Of a stretch of 64,000 nucleotides of DNA, positions 41,606 through 53,361 are shown piece by piece. Every line of letters starts with the position of its first letter. The first letter of the stretch is position 1. The position numbers were made by a program, and so were the translations under genes. The notes under the pieces were generated by a model. That model searched no databases. It was not told where the DNA came from and was given only the letters and a program-made list of their open reading frames with translations. The stretch is from Triangularia verruculosa. Taxonomy: Eukaryota; Ascomycota; Sordariomycetes; Sordariales; Podosporaceae. The stretch is from contig MU863977.1 of NCBI GenBank assembly GCA_033296885.1, positions 62,001 through 126,000 on the forward strand. The letters run 5' to 3'.

Positions 41606-43551
41606 ATGGATCACATGCTGGTGCTGCCTCCTCCTCCTCCGTCGCAGTCCCCGACGCCCTCGCAGCTGAAATCACAACAAGCCGGCGCCGTTCCCTCGTA
41701 TCCAGACTACGAGCACCGCTCAACCTCAACGTCAACGGCGCTCCACGAACCAACCTCGATGATGCAAGCCGCCGCTTCGCACCCGTCCCACCTAACTAAC
41801 CTGCCATTACCGCCCATCTCGCACCCCCACGATCCGGCCTCGCCATCATTTCCCGACCACGTTGCTGAACTGCCGCCCATCCAGCCGCCGCACGAGAAGC
41901 CTGCCGCTGGAACTGCGCCGACTCTGCCGTCACTGTCCTCCGTCACGGGTGCTCAGACTCCCCGGCTCCCCTCCATGTCAGCCGCTCCCGAGCCTGGCTA
42001 TTCTCCCTTGTCCACAGCGAACACGGTCACCACAACAACTCCAGTCACAACCAAACCCGTCGCTTCTCCCAGTCTTCCCACCAACCACTGGCCGAGCCTG
42101 AATCCGTTCACCACCTACTACACACCGAGCCACGTGCAAGGCCCCGAGACTTCCATGAGCGCGGACGCACTCGGCAATAAATCAGGTCACCACAGGGCTA
42201 CCAGCGTCAGTCTCGATGATCCAGGGGTGCGTGCCGCCGCCGAGGCGCTGGGGCGGCTGAGAACAGGTATGTGTGCTTGTGTAGGTAGTGTCTAGAAGCT
42301 AACTTGGTGTGGTACCTGGGAAAAGTGGACACCATGCCCCACGACAACGAGGGCCGGCGCAATCGGACTCCCGAGGCGTACCAAGTGGGCACGCCCAACT
42401 CACAGGAGAGCAGCAGCGATAGACAGCAGGAGCCCTTGCTGTCACTAATCACAACATCGTACCCCAGCATTGCCCCTGTGGCATCCTATCTAGAAAGCGC
42501 CACGTCGGTCTGCAATACGGCCTACACAAATTCCAAAAACTACTCACCTGTTCTCCGAAGAAACGCCGAGTACATTGAGGATCGGGTCGTAAAACCAGTC
42601 GCCAAGACTGTTGGGAGGTATGGAAGCCACGGCCTCAGGTGGTGGCTGCAGAAGCCCGGGCGGAAGCAGAGGTCACCATCGGACTTGGAAGATGGGAGAC
42701 AAGGGGTGAAGCGACGTAAGGGTGATGTAGACAGAGAATCAGCCATTGCAGCCCGTGTGATGGCTGATTTTGACATTGGCTCCAAGGAGAGACGCACCTC
42801 GGTCAGCACCGTCGACACATTGCCGGCTTATGATGATCAAAGGTCGCCGGCCTATACCGAAACGGCTGACGATCAGAGGGGGTCGGGCTCCCAGAACGAA
42901 GGGTCTGGGGGCTACAAGCTATGGGTCACGACGTCCAGCCTACGCGTCGCCATGCAGGACGAGAGCAAGAAGAGACTCCGTGCTCTCATTAGAACTTTAA
43001 GCAGCACCAACGGACAGATCACGGTTTTCTTTGAGAGTCTGACAAAGGCGGTGGAGGAATACGATCGCTCCATGGCGGCGACCCACGAGGACGTTCCCAT
43101 GGGCGGCCAAGACGATCATACCCGAAATGAGCTCTCAACACGCATCATGACGCTAGTCGACGGCATCACCAAGACCAGCGCAGCAACGGTCAACATGGTC
43201 AATAAGTGCGCTGCCAGCGCCCTACCGGACAACGTCAAGGGTTTCGTGGCGCGTCGACTGATGAGCTTGCCTGCACAGTGGAAGCTGATGGCGTCGCAGG
43301 AAGGGCCGGACGCGCCCCGGGAAGGCGGTGACGAAGCAGCAGCAATCCGTCACCGAGCACACTCGGCATTGGCATTGGCCAAAGTGTCTCTGCAGATTAT
43401 GACACAAATCACCGAGGTCCTCGATATGACACTGAACGCTGCCGAAGAATGGTGCGAGAATCAGAATCGAAACGATGGCTCTCGGCCCTCTTCCCCGATG
43501 GTCGGCCAAGGGCCGGTGGTTGTAGATGGCGACGTCAAAATGTCCGAGTAA
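41606..43551 (+). CDS. opi1: Opi1-family transcriptional repressor
   Basis: Exons 41606-42266 and 42326-43551 join in phase to 628 aa. The Opi1 domain (PF08618) is recognised by LDDPGVRAAAEALGRLRT, interrupted by the intron, then EPLLSLITTSYPSIAP, LRRNAEYIEDRVVKPVAKTV and an alpha-helical C-terminal half (LWVTTSSLRVAMQDESKKRL, LSTRIMTLVDGITKTSAATV). In yeast Opi1 sits on the ER bound to phosphatidic acid and represses phospholipid-synthesis genes when inositol is plentiful. The N-terminal 190 residues are Pro/Ser/Thr-rich and disordered, longer than in yeast. A basic run RKQRSPSDLEDGRQGVKRRK may be a nuclear signal. Filamentous-fungal Opi1 relatives are little studied, so target genes are inference. 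Confidence 0.85.
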
Positions 43552-44808
43552 GGAAGGATTAAGGGGCAACAAGCATGCTTGTTTTCTAGAACAGAACAAA
43601 AAGGATGGGTTCAAAAAAGAACAAGGCGGGCCTCAAAAGTAGTTCCCCTCACCCCTCATCACTACCCAGCAACAGTTCCTACATACACATGAATTTTTTT
43701 TTCCTTCTGTTTCGTACCATTCAACCAACCACCTAGCGCCTGAACGGTTCCTTCCTTTGCCCTACTCACCTTTTTATTCATTTTTTAGTCTTTTGGATCG
43801 GCCAGCAGTCTAGAGTTTCGACTGGATGTTCACTTTTTACAGTACACTCACTTTTTCTTATTATTCTTGTCCCTTTTACTGCGGTGGAGACCCTCTCGAT
43901 ACAATCTGTCCTCTTTTCAACACGTGTTTGAGGGAAAACAAGGCGAGCGAGAGAGAGCGAGAGAGAGAGGCAGGGTTGCCACTTATGAGCTACTGTGATG
44001 GGATGGGGCGCTTGGCATATCAACTCAAGGCTTATACCCACATTACTTGACCAGTCCGCGATATTGTACCTTTTACTTGACAGTCGTATTATATCACGTT
44101 GGCGACGGCAATAGAGTAAGGAAGTCATCACAGGCTTCTAAGAAGCATACGGAAACATCACTGTGGCCTGGTCTTGGAAGAAAACTGGCAAGAAAAATGG
44201 AAACGGACAAAGGGTATGCAGTTAAACATTACTGCCTACTACATCAACCAAGGCCTAGTTTGTCTAATACGAAGGACCCCCTCACAACCTGTGCGGTACC
44301 AAGGTATGGCTTTGAAGTGGGTTTCACTTATGTGTTAGCCATGGTGTTGGGTCGATAAGAGAGGCAGCCCATGTATTATTGTGTTGAAATAGGAATACCC
44401 TGACACCGAAACAGGACACTCTCTACTAAACTGCGCTAGCACATGAAAGTTTGGCAACGAAAGCCATGTGTACTTATTGTATTGCGCTATCCACAAACAG
44501 AAAGTCAAATCTCAGTATACTTCTCTTGTGCCGTTAATCAGCAGGATATCAGAAAGACAGAAGCAGAGGAAGAAGAACCAAGACCGAGACAGGAAAGGCA
44601 GCAAGCCTAAAAAGAAATGATCAGAAAAATGAAAACAGTCAAGTTCCACAAAACAGCCACCAAAACCCATCATCGAGGCATCCAATGGCAACAAACATTT
44701 GCATAACCACCTAACGAGATACATTCGCGTTTCCCCTCCAAAAAGAAAGAAAAAAGACAATCAACTAAAAAGGAGGACGGCAAAAGAACATAACAACAAG
44801 GAACCAAG
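43552..44808. other. convergent intergenic region
   Basis: 1.26 kb between convergent 3' ends of OPI1 and the Pro/Gln-rich gene. AT-rich, with a short GA repeat (43937-43970). It should hold both polyadenylation regions. No gene seen. Confidence 0.55.
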
Positions 44809-45520
44809 TCAAATATAGCTCGCAGGGTCCGGAGTATAGCCATATGAGCCGTATCCGTACGGATTGCTCATCACCTCGTACGTCGTCGAGACGTACGACA
44901 GGGCATTGGCGTTTGCTTGAGCACTGATGTTGGCAAGGTGATTGGCCTCCATGGCTGCCTGTTGCTCGTGATACATGCTAGCCATGGTGCTCGAGTAAGG
45001 GTCGGCATAAGTATCAGAGTAGCCAGTCGGCCCCCCGCCATCTTCCACACCACCGCCCGCTTCACAATCTACCCCGGAGTCAAGAGCAGTTACCTCCTCG
45101 CCACCCCCGCCGCCGCCAAAATCCATCTCGCCCACGTCCTCACCCGTCGTAGCCGCAATCAGCAGCCTCGTCAGGCCCCCCACGGCGGATAACGCTGCCA
45201 TGCCCGTCCCGACGGTCTTGAGGGCGGAGCTGCTGCTCCCTGCTGCCGTGGGCTTGTTCAGCCTCTCTTTGGGCGCGGCAGGAACGACGGCCGCGCTGTG
45301 CTGCTGCGATGGACCAGTCGAGGAGGGGGGGAAAGGAGGATGTGGCACTGGAAACGAACCTGCTGCACCCGGAGGCCCTGTGGCGGCCACAGTTGGTGGT
45401 GCACAAGGCAGGTGGGTTGCTTGTATTTGTGCCTGTGGTTGCGGCGGCGGAAGAGGTTGATAGTATTGCTGCTGAGGAGTGAATGTCGTCATGCGCTGGT
45501 CAGGAAGCTGCTGTTGGTGG

Positions 45521-45557
<37 letters not shown>

Positions 45558-46620
45558 GCTGGAAGTGATGAACGTGTGGCGGCAGAGGTGGCTGCTGGGG
45601 AGTGGGGGGAGGGGGTGAAGGAGGGTGCGGATGAAGGAGGGGAGGAGACAGGGGCTGGGCCGAGGCTTGAGGGTACTGAGACCCTATCAGTGGTGGTGGT
45701 GGTGGTGGTGAAGATAATGTGTCGGTTTGGCTCCCTGAAAGCACATACGGCCCCTGACCTTGAGATACAGGGACAGTTGCTGCAGCAGGGGTTTGGGTGA
45801 CTGGCCAGTACGAGACCTGGGACTGCTGAGGGGATGCCATGTTGTGCGGCTGGTGATGCGAAGATGTCCAGTGCTGTGGATGTGGCGACTGTGGGTTTGT
45901 CGGTTGTGGTTCGTGGGGTTTCCATTGCTGTTGCTGAGTGACTACCAGGCTCGACTGTCTCTGTTTTCTCTGCTCGGCCGCCCGCGCGGCAGCCACCTGG
46001 GCTTTAGTTGCAGCCTCATGAGCACTCGTGGCAGCGTTCTTCAGAGCGCCGCCAAACCGACTTGCTGTCTTCTTGCTCCATTTGACCGTCTCCCTACTGA
46101 ACACCGAGCTGGCAAAGTCCCCGAGCTTCTGGCCCGGCGTGTGAGTGCCTGCCGTACGAGCGGGGAGTGTGCTGCTGGAAACAGGCGGCGGCGTGGTAAA
46201 ACTGTGTGTGGATGGGACCAGAACAGGCTGAGGGTGTGGAGTGTGCGACGGAGGCCACGAAGGGTAAGCAGCAGGTGTGTAGCCAGCAGCCGGACTGCCA
46301 GGTGTCTGGGGCGGTGGTGGTGGAGGAACAGCAGTGACGGTGGGCGAGGACGAGGATGAGAATTCTTGGGCAACTGCTTGTACTGGATCACGGGTGTGCA
46401 GAGGAATTAGCCCCTCGTGATCCGGCGGCGGCGTCTTCTCGACAGGTATGAGACCCTGCTCATAGTAATCAGCAGCTCGAGGCTGTGCAGTCGTTGGCGC
46501 TGAACCTTCAAGCTCGGCATAGAAAGTCGGTGGTGTGTTGGCTGGACCGGCACTCACGGGCTTCCTTCGGAGAGACGGCTGGACACTCAAGTTGCCCGCG
46601 GCAGATACCAGACCCTCCAT
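44809..46620 (-). CDS. Pro/Gln-rich hypothetical protein
   Basis: Intronless, 603 aa, dominated by Pro, Gln and Ser and probably disordered. Sub-regions: a short N-terminal motif LRRKPVSAGPANTPPTFYAE, a basic helix KWSKKTASRFGGALKNAATS (residues about 180-230) with amphipathic character and EAATKAQVAAARAAEQRKQR, a poly-Gln run near residues 350-365, a Gly/Glu-rich acidic patch (DFGGGGGGEEVTALDSG), and a Tyr/Gly-rich end SNPYGYGSYGYTPDP. The central amphipathic helix and a hydrophobic patch (MAALSAVGGLTRLLIAATTG) suggest membrane or protein contacts. Function unknown. Codon bias is strong, so it is a real gene. Confidence 0.7.
45521..45558. repeat. (TTG)n repeat encoding poly-Gln
   Basis: About twelve TTG units on the plus strand (CAA on the coding strand), giving the poly-Gln run of the gene above. 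Confidence 0.9.
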
Positions 46621-46854
46621 CTCGTCAGTTTCTGGGTTGTTTGATGACCGAAGAAAGGGCTTCGACCACCTATTCCTGGGAAACAGGAAACCCGAGAGTT
46701 CGAGGTCAACTCCTGGCTGCCAAGAGACAGCTGGAGGAGTTGGACATGAACATTGAAATGTGCGGCTGAAAAGTCGGCGACCAGGGGTTTTCTCCCAAGA
46801 CAGTTAGGTACAAATGTATGGTCCCGCGCCTGGTCCAGGGTTAGGGGTCTAGGT

Positions 46855-48794
46855 TCATGAGAAGTCATGCTTATCTTGAATTTTCTGCATAGCCCACTCA
46901 TGCGCCTTCTTCGGGTTATTATTATCACAGCCGCAAGGCGCTTGGAAGCCTCTCCTGCGAGGGCTTTGAATCCATAGCCTGTCCTCAAGGGTAATGTAGA
47001 GTTCTGGTGCTCCTTGAGGTTGTTTAGGACCTCGACGTTGAGGGTGATCCCATTGGTCGTACTGGTATATCCAGTTAAACTCTTCCCAGAGGTACATTGT
47101 CTGCGGAACAGATCCGGGTTTTCGGGAGTGTCGCCCCGTCATTGGGTCTCGGTCATACTCCGTTATTTCGGTGGCGTTGATGTCTGTGTGCGTCCATGTC
47201 CCAAAGGCAAGCCTATACACGTCCCAACGTGCAAGATCTAATCTTTGCAACTCCTCGGACCATTCTTCGGCACTTTGCCCTCCCCAGTTGTACAGCTGGC
47301 ATGCCTGCGCAAAAAGTGCCACGTAGTTATAGAAAACAGGGCGCACACACCAATGAGTCCCGTTCTTCTTCCTCCCCATTAGCTGCTCTGTCATGACCGA
47401 CCTGAGAAGTACCCATCCCATGCCCCAGCTGTCGTCAGCGAAGGCCAGCGCGGTCTTCATCACAGCGCTGGCCAGGAATCTGGTGTATTCAAAGATACTG
47501 ACCCATTTGTCGATGAATTCAACATGACCCATCAGTGTTTTGCGGGCCTCGACCCGCGAATCGGCCGTTCGATTCACATCGTTATACCCATAGACCAAGC
47601 ATTCGAGAATGTACCTGGCCTCCAGAGCTTCAATGCCATGCATTACCTTGAACGTTTTATCGAACGCCTCTTGCCAGGTTTTGGCATTCGACCGCGGATA
47701 TCGAGGTGGTGGAATAAAGCTGCTGTACGTTACCGTCCTGGGCATTGCGGCGTCGATGCCATTGGTAGAACGCGCACTGATGCCGTGGCGAGCATCCACA
47801 AGTCGCCGGGATATAACTTCGCAGTCGTTGATCAAGTCCCCTCCGTGAATCCCTCTCGATATGAGCCACGCGCGCATCGTCTGCTTGTGGTTGAACGGCT
47901 GGGCCATGACGGCCGTGCGGCCACCATCCTCCAGGGCTACACGGTCCAGTGTTGATACGATAGAATCGTAAGCGCCCTGTGCGATTTCGTTTCTACCAGT
48001 TTCGAATTTGTGCCATATACCAACAGTGTTTGTTTGGCCGTACGGAGCCGGACGTCGACCACATATTGGCGATACCTGGAGGATGACTCTTCATGCAGGC
48101 GTAAATATCTTTTATTTTCCTGCATCTCCTGACTCAGTTCGCTGATTTGCTTTTTTAATCCCTCGTTTTCCTGGGTCAGTTTCTGAATTTGTAGGTTTGG
48201 GCCCGAAGGGTCAAGTGAGAGATGCTGGAGCGCGCCGTCGACATCGGCTTTGAAATCCTCGCGTCCGGCATTCATTATCCTCGACAGCATCCTTTCAAGC
48301 AGGACGAGCGTAGAATCTCTCCCGGCGGCGTCCACCTGGTCGGCGATATCTTGTCTGTCTTGGCCTATCTTTTGCACAAGCTCATCATATTGGCGGTGGA
48401 GTGAGCCGTAGATGACATCTTCCATGATGCGGCCCGAGGTTTCGTCTGCCCAAAAATACTTGAGACCGTCGTCCGGTTTGTTGTGAACAGCCCATCTATA
48501 CGCATCGGAGCCCCGCAGAGCCTGGAGACCGCGCTGTTTTATCACTTCTTCAGGTGCGCGGCGCGAACTGGCTTGCTCGCTCTTCTTCAGAAGAACTGCT
48601 ACATTTCTTGCATCCTTCTTCCAATAGTTGGTCATCTTCTCGAAATTGGCAGGTTGTGGAAACTGTGTGGAGTCCCATAGTCTCTTCGCGACCAAATCCC
48701 ACTTTACTGCGGTTGTCGGGCTGATTGCAGGTTCCTGAGGCCTTGTATACGGGCTTGACCGGTGAGACCCCCCGCTGCTTGTTTCCTTCGGCAT
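46855..48794 (-). CDS. coiled-coil hypothetical protein
   Basis: Two exons, 48021-48794 and 46855-47976, join in phase to 631 aa across a 44-nt intron, very short for this genome. The N-terminal half is disordered then helical, with a heptad-like coiled coil LQIQKLTQENEGLKKQISEL near residues 205-245. The C-terminal half is Trp-rich and looks globular (SWGMGWVLLRSVMTEQLMGR, CVRPVFYNYVALFAQACQLY, MYLWEEFNWIYQYDQWDHPQ). No known domain recognised. If the short intron is rejected, two separate frames remain, or the gene carries a one-base frame break: the second frame is open upstream through IWHKFETGRNEIAQ. It is tandem with Cel6A. Confidence 0.6.
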
Positions 48795-49280
48795 CTCTGC
48801 AATTGGTTGGTGGTTGAACTGAAAACGCTGTCTCGTGGAGCTGTCGGATATGCAGCTAAGGCCCAAACACACCCGTGGAATACCTAATCAAAGCATTGGC
48901 CGACAGTCTTAAACACTACCAAGATCTTTTAGAATCAAAGAAAGCCACAATCTGGGGGAACAATGGTCTCGGCCGTGGAGCAAACGCCGCGCATTTGCTT
49001 GGCCGGATCCGGAAGAGCCGGCATACCAAAGCAACAAGGACGGCGAAGAAGCCTAACAATGCACGACAAAGTACAAATATATGCAACTTATATACAATTC
49101 ATTCTGCGTGTCACAGCAGGCCTATATGGTACCCACCAATCCCAGCACCAAACTCTGTATGCATGTATGTACAATGAATGCGTAAAGCGTTTGTTACCTA
49201 ACCAAAGAAAGTCTGAAAGTCCTCCTCCCGCGACATCACCCGCTTTTTGCTGTGTCTTTGGCAACGCTCTCACTCTTCGT
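48795..49280. other. intergenic region
   Basis: 486 nt between the coiled-coil gene start and the Cel6A stop. It must include the promoter of the former and 3' signals of the latter. Nothing else recognised. Confidence 0.5.
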
Positions 49281-50791
49281 CTAGAAAGGGGGGTTGGCAT
49301 TGTTAAGGAGCTGCACAAAGTAGGCCTGGAACCACTGGCCAGCCTCGGGGGCGGGCTTGAGGGCATCGGCAAAACCGCAGTGGTGATCGTAGCGGGCGGC
49401 GGTGGTGTCGCTGGTGCCATCGCACTCGCCACCGGGCTTGATCCAGACAAAGGCATCCTCAATGTCGAGACCAGTGTTGGCGGTTGGGCGGGTACCGAAG
49501 CCAGTTCCGATGGCATTGCACCAGTGGCCCCACTCGAGCTGGCCGGTGGGCTGCTTTCCAGAACGACCAGTGTCGGTGATGAAGTGGGCAGGGAAGCCGG
49601 CAGCGTTGAGAAGAGGGCTGAAGGCCTGGACGAAGCGCTTCTCGTCGAAGTTGGGGTTGGGGGTCGTGTACGAAGGAGCCGAGGACAAACTCCAGGCGTT
49701 GTAGTTGGCAACGTTGGTGGCAAGACCGCGGACGGCGGCGGGCCTGCCGGCATCCTTGTAGATACTAGCAAAGAGCTCAGCGGCAGGGCCAATGTTGGCG
49801 GGCCAGCCAAGCCAGCCGGCGTGGCCAGCATCCAGGTACATGGCGACGTTGGGCAGGTTCAGCTGCTTGAGGGCGTAGACGGTGAGCTCCTTGTAGGTGT
49901 TGGCGGCACCCTGGCACTTGGGAACGTTCATGTTGGTCACCATGTTGGCGAGCGAGTCGGGCTCAATGACGAGGATGGTGCGGATGTCGGAGTACTGGAT
50001 GAGGTGGTGACGGATGCGGTCAATGTAAGCCTTGTACTTGGCAGCACCGCCGTCGGCGATGGCCCACTCGCCGTTGGAAGCGGCAGCAGCGCAGTCACGG
50101 TCGGGGAGATCGTAGACGACGAAGATACCGGCATAGGGAGGGTTGGCACCGGCCCTGTTGGCAGCACGGATGTCGGCCAGACTGCCGGAGAAGAGGGTGT
50201 CGACCGTCACGTTCCTGTCCATCCACTGGAAGCTGGGAACCTTGGCCACGGCCGCAGCCTTGGTAGCCATTGCCCCGGTGAGGCTGGGGATGGCCAAGCT
50301 GTGCACCTCGGACGAGTAGTAGCTGTTGGCCCACTGCTGAACGCCGGAGAAGGGGTTGCCAGAGTAGCTAGCGGTGGAGGAAGCACCGCCGGGAGAGCCA
50401 GTCACGGACGGCCCCGCGCTGGTGGTGGTGGTGGGGGGCACATTGACAGAGGTCGTCGAGCTGGTAGGGCGGCTAGAGCTGCTGCTGGTAGTGGTGCGGG
50501 TGGAAGAAGGGGCCTGCGCCGTGGTAGTCACCTGGCTGCCAGGAAGACACTGCGAGTACCACTGGTTCTGGGCAACACAGGCGCTGCCCGAGGCACAGCA
50601 GGTTGCGCCAGACCACCCTTGGCCGCCACATTGGCTCCTGTATATAGCAAAGGTATGTCAGTGATATATCCCTTCGCTTGGTTGACGAGGCATGCTTACC
50701 AGACAGAGGCGCAGTTTTGGCGCTCCTCAATGACAGGAGCTGCCAGCGCGGTGGCTGCCAGAGCAGCCGTGAGAAAGAGTCTCTTGGCCAT
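49281..50791 (-). CDS. cel6A: cellobiohydrolase II, GH6 with N-terminal CBM1
   Basis: Secreted exo-cellulase releasing cellobiose from non-reducing chain ends. Exons 50700-50791 and 49281-50637 give 482 aa, the size of Chaetomiaceae homologues. Order: signal peptide MAKRLFLTAALAATALAAP with dibasic-type propeptide end EERQ; a CBM1 (CGGQGWSGATCCASGSAC to WYSQCLP, residues about 32-63); a Ser/Thr/Pro linker; then the GH6 domain. Both GH6 signatures are present, VVYDLPDRDCAAAASNGEW with the putative acid Asp and ILVIEPDSLANMVTNM. The conserved end is GQWFQAYFVQLLNNANPPF. The intron splits the codon before the CBM1 Trp, a common place in this family. A long open frame on the opposite strand is a GC-bias artefact. 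Expression is expected to respond to cellulose and to carbon repression. Confidence 0.98.
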
Positions 50792-51825
50792 TGCGATGGT
50801 TTGACGGAGCTGTTGCGGAACTCTGACTTGATGGACTGAGCGGTGCTGGCTGCCAAAGCTTCAGAATCCGTCCATCGACAGCGAGGGGCGCCCTCTTTTA
50901 TGCCAAAGCAACACCCAGGACTGCCTCATGGGCCAAGGAGGATCCATCTCGGATCGACGGGAACGCGATCCTGAAGCTGAAGGACATGTCCTCCAGGGAA
51001 AACGAACGCACACAGACACACGAACCCACCAAGGGTGCGCAAATCGTTGCAGGCGGGGCCCCAAGGAGGAAACCAGGCGAACCACCATCGCGGCCACCTC
51101 ATCAGGCTTGGGCAACGAGGCAGATCGCTCCGAGTGACGCCACCCCAGCAAGCATGGCCCCGTCGGTCCAGGCTCCGAAAGGAAACCAAACGCTGCGGAA
51201 CGACCATGAGATCTGGCCATCTGCGACGCCATCTCAGGATGCCAATGTGGAGGTGGAGCAAATCCAGGAACGGATAGGACCGAGAGCCGAAGAAGTGCGG
51301 GCATTGTTTATAGGAAACATGGTGCAATCTCCGCCAACCAGGTCAGCGAGGGAGCACATCGAAGCGGAACCGGGTTCAGGGCATCGCTCTTGATTGAGGG
51401 TCGGATTGACTAGTTCTCGGAAGCGATGTTCCTGAATGTCCACGATGGGAAGCGTAGAGCCCTCCGTCTGCGGGGAAGAATGGAGATGGGGGGACAGGGG
51501 GTGGGGAGCGGAACAGACTTGCGATGTTCCGGCATTGCTGTGCTGTGACGAACCCGCCGTTACCACCAAGGCGACTCTGGCTTCAGTGCCATGGCACTAG
51601 CCGAGCCTGCCGAGATCTCGAGAGCGTTGCACTCTTGGCGGCTCTCCCGGGTTCCCAAGCCCTCGCCGCCGAAAGTAGTTGTTCCCAGGTACTGGGGGCG
51701 GCACTCGCATGAGCGCGTTTGCGGCATCTGCTCTGCATCTCCTCTGCATCCCGTCTTTCCGTTACCGCTGCTAACTAAAAAAAGGACGAGTTGATGACTG
51801 TCCTTGTCGCCCAATGCGGCATCCC
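50792..51825. promoter_or_regulatory. Cel6A promoter region
   Basis: 1.03 kb between Cel6A and the PLD gene, both on the minus strand. It includes a TATA-like element and two GCGGGG words (51053-51058 and 51470-51475) fitting the SYGGRG carbon-repressor (CreA/Cre1) consensus. Such sites are frequent by chance in GC-rich DNA, so function is inference. No gene seen. Confidence 0.5.
50895..50902 (-). promoter_or_regulatory. TATA-like element of Cel6A
   Basis: CATAAAAG on the minus strand, about 105 nt upstream of the Cel6A ATG, a usual distance for a fungal TATA box. Confidence 0.5.
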
Positions 51826-53361
51826 TTAATGGACCGCCGAGTCAAAAACAAGGTCAAGTCTGTCCGCCAGCACACCGTCGACTTCGGCACCGACAGTGTT
51901 GGCAAAATTACTGCTCTGGAACAGTATGCCCAACTCTTGACTGGTGTACCAGCTCGCGCGGTCGAGATTGCCTGAACCAAGCACCGTGTACTCGTCGTCG
52001 ACCATGATGAGCTTCAGATGGGAATGAACTGGTTCTTCCTCTTCCTCTTCCACCTGTGCCGGAGATGGGCGTTGCCGCCTCTGCGTCCGCGTCTTGAGAC
52101 CCGGCCGGGGACAAAAGTAGGAGATGCGTAGTCTACCGAGGGAAGCATGGCCAGCTTCCACATCGGCCGGATGATTCTCTGCCAGCCTGCGCTCCAGTTT
52201 CTTGTAACGACGCAGCAGAGAGCGAATGCACCGCGAAGTGGTCGTGCCAGCCGTGACAAGCTGCTCCAGGAGCATGAGGTTGCGGCTGGTGACAACGGCG
52301 ACGTCGACCCCTCTCCGGAGAGCGTCCAGGAGAGCCCGGAGGACGGCTTGACAGGTGAGGTTCGGCGTCTGTATGTAAATGGAACGCCCGGCCCCGTTCA
52401 GAAGCGTAAGCAAGGCGACGTTCAGTGGCGTGGCGGGGGGCTCGGGGTCCTTTTGCCAAGGGAAAGGACGGAAATGCGGGTTCCGATGGCATGACGAAGG
52501 CAGCAGAAGGGTTGGAATAGGCGACGGAGATTCGGGCAGGAGGGCGACGCGGCGGTGGGCGGTACTGGCAACCAGGATAAGCCCCGCCATCCGGACATCG
52601 AACGCCGGCGGCTCGATGAGGTGGTTCCTCTCCAGAGGCGGCTCGGTACCGCCACACTCGGGGTCCCAGGTCCGAGAATAAAACGACAAGAGGCCACTGA
52701 CTGCCGCCCCAGTGACCTCTACGCAGCCCTCAAGCCAGGGTTCCCAGCTGACATTGCAACTCGGAATAAAGGCGCGCTGCCTGTCTACAACAACAAACTT
52801 GGGATGCATCACGCTGAATGGCAGGAAAAAATGGCTTTTGACCTGGAGCTGAATCGCGGCGCTTTCCAACAGAGCCGGTTCTGGCAGGCCCAGCACAGCT
52901 TTCCAAGACGACGGCGGATAGACGTAGCCATCTCTTGACTGTGGATGCAGCAGCTTTTGCAGGAGGGACCGTGATGAGAAGCAAATGCGAACCCTCAGGG
53001 GGGGAATAGGAGCGGTGGCCTTGGACCTGGCATCGGCGAGGAGCGCGCAACGGTGGGCAGCCAGCTGGACGAGAGCTTCATGGAGAGCCGAGAGTGTCGT
53101 GGAGCGAGCCCAGAAACAAGTCACAAGAATCACCTCATGGCGGGCAGTGGTGAGGGCGGGAATCAGCACGTCCGTGTAGATGGAGGCACCAGTGCCCAAG
53201 GTGAAGCTGCAGGGCGAGCTGTGCGTCACAAGCAGCTCGCGATCTGACGCGTTGTCAATGTCGAACCAGGGAATCTCAGCATGGCGGGCGATGGGGTCGG
53301 CCGGTTGATTGTGTTTCAGTTGTCGGATGAAGTCGTGAACGAAGCTGGACGTGTAGCTCAT
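51826..53361 (-). CDS. phospholipase D family (PLDc) protein
   Basis: Intronless, 511 aa, with two HKD catalytic motifs: HPKFVVVD starting at His186 followed by IPSCN, and HLKLIMVDDEYTVLGSGN starting at His448. Two HKD halves in one chain form one active site, as in cardiolipin synthase-type and other PLD enzymes that cleave or transfer phosphodiester bonds. No signal peptide, PX/PH or C2 domain is seen, so it is unlike the large PLD1/Spo14 enzymes. A Glu-rich insert (VEEEEEEPVHSH) precedes the second motif. Fungal proteins of this layout are uncharacterised as far as I know. The ATG at 53361 is the first in frame. Confidence 0.88.
   Translation of the reverse strand: MSYTSSFVHDFIRQLKHNQPADPIARHAEIPWFDIDNASDRELLVTHSSPCSFTLGTGASIYTDVLIPALTTARHEVILVTCFWARSTTLSALHEALVQLAAHRCALLADARSKATAPIPPLRVRICFSSRSLLQKLLHPQSRDGYVYPPSSWKAVLGLPEPALLESAAIQLQVKSHFFLPFSVMHPKFVVVDRQRAFIPSCNVSWEPWLEGCVEVTGAAVSGLLSFYSRTWDPECGGTEPPLERNHLIEPPAFDVRMAGLILVASTAHRRVALLPESPSPIPTLLLPSSCHRNPHFRPFPWQKDPEPPATPLNVALLTLLNGAGRSIYIQTPNLTCQAVLRALLDALRRGVDVAVVTSRNLMLLEQLVTAGTTTSRCIRSLLRRYKKLERRLAENHPADVEAGHASLGRLRISYFCPRPGLKTRTQRRQRPSPAQVEEEEEEPVHSHLKLIMVDDEYTVLGSGNLDRASWYTSQELGILFQSSNFANTVGAEVDGVLADRLDLVFDSAVH

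Noticed and set aside
41247..41669. Poly-Ser-containing frame upstream of OPI1
   Set aside because: Out of frame with OPI1, low complexity, no good start; more likely the pyrimidine-rich leader.
48963..50804. 613-codon open frame on the plus strand across Cel6A
   Set aside because: It is antisense to an unmistakable GH6 gene and its Gly/Val-rich composition is what GC-ending codons of the other strand produce. No motif or splice signal supports it.
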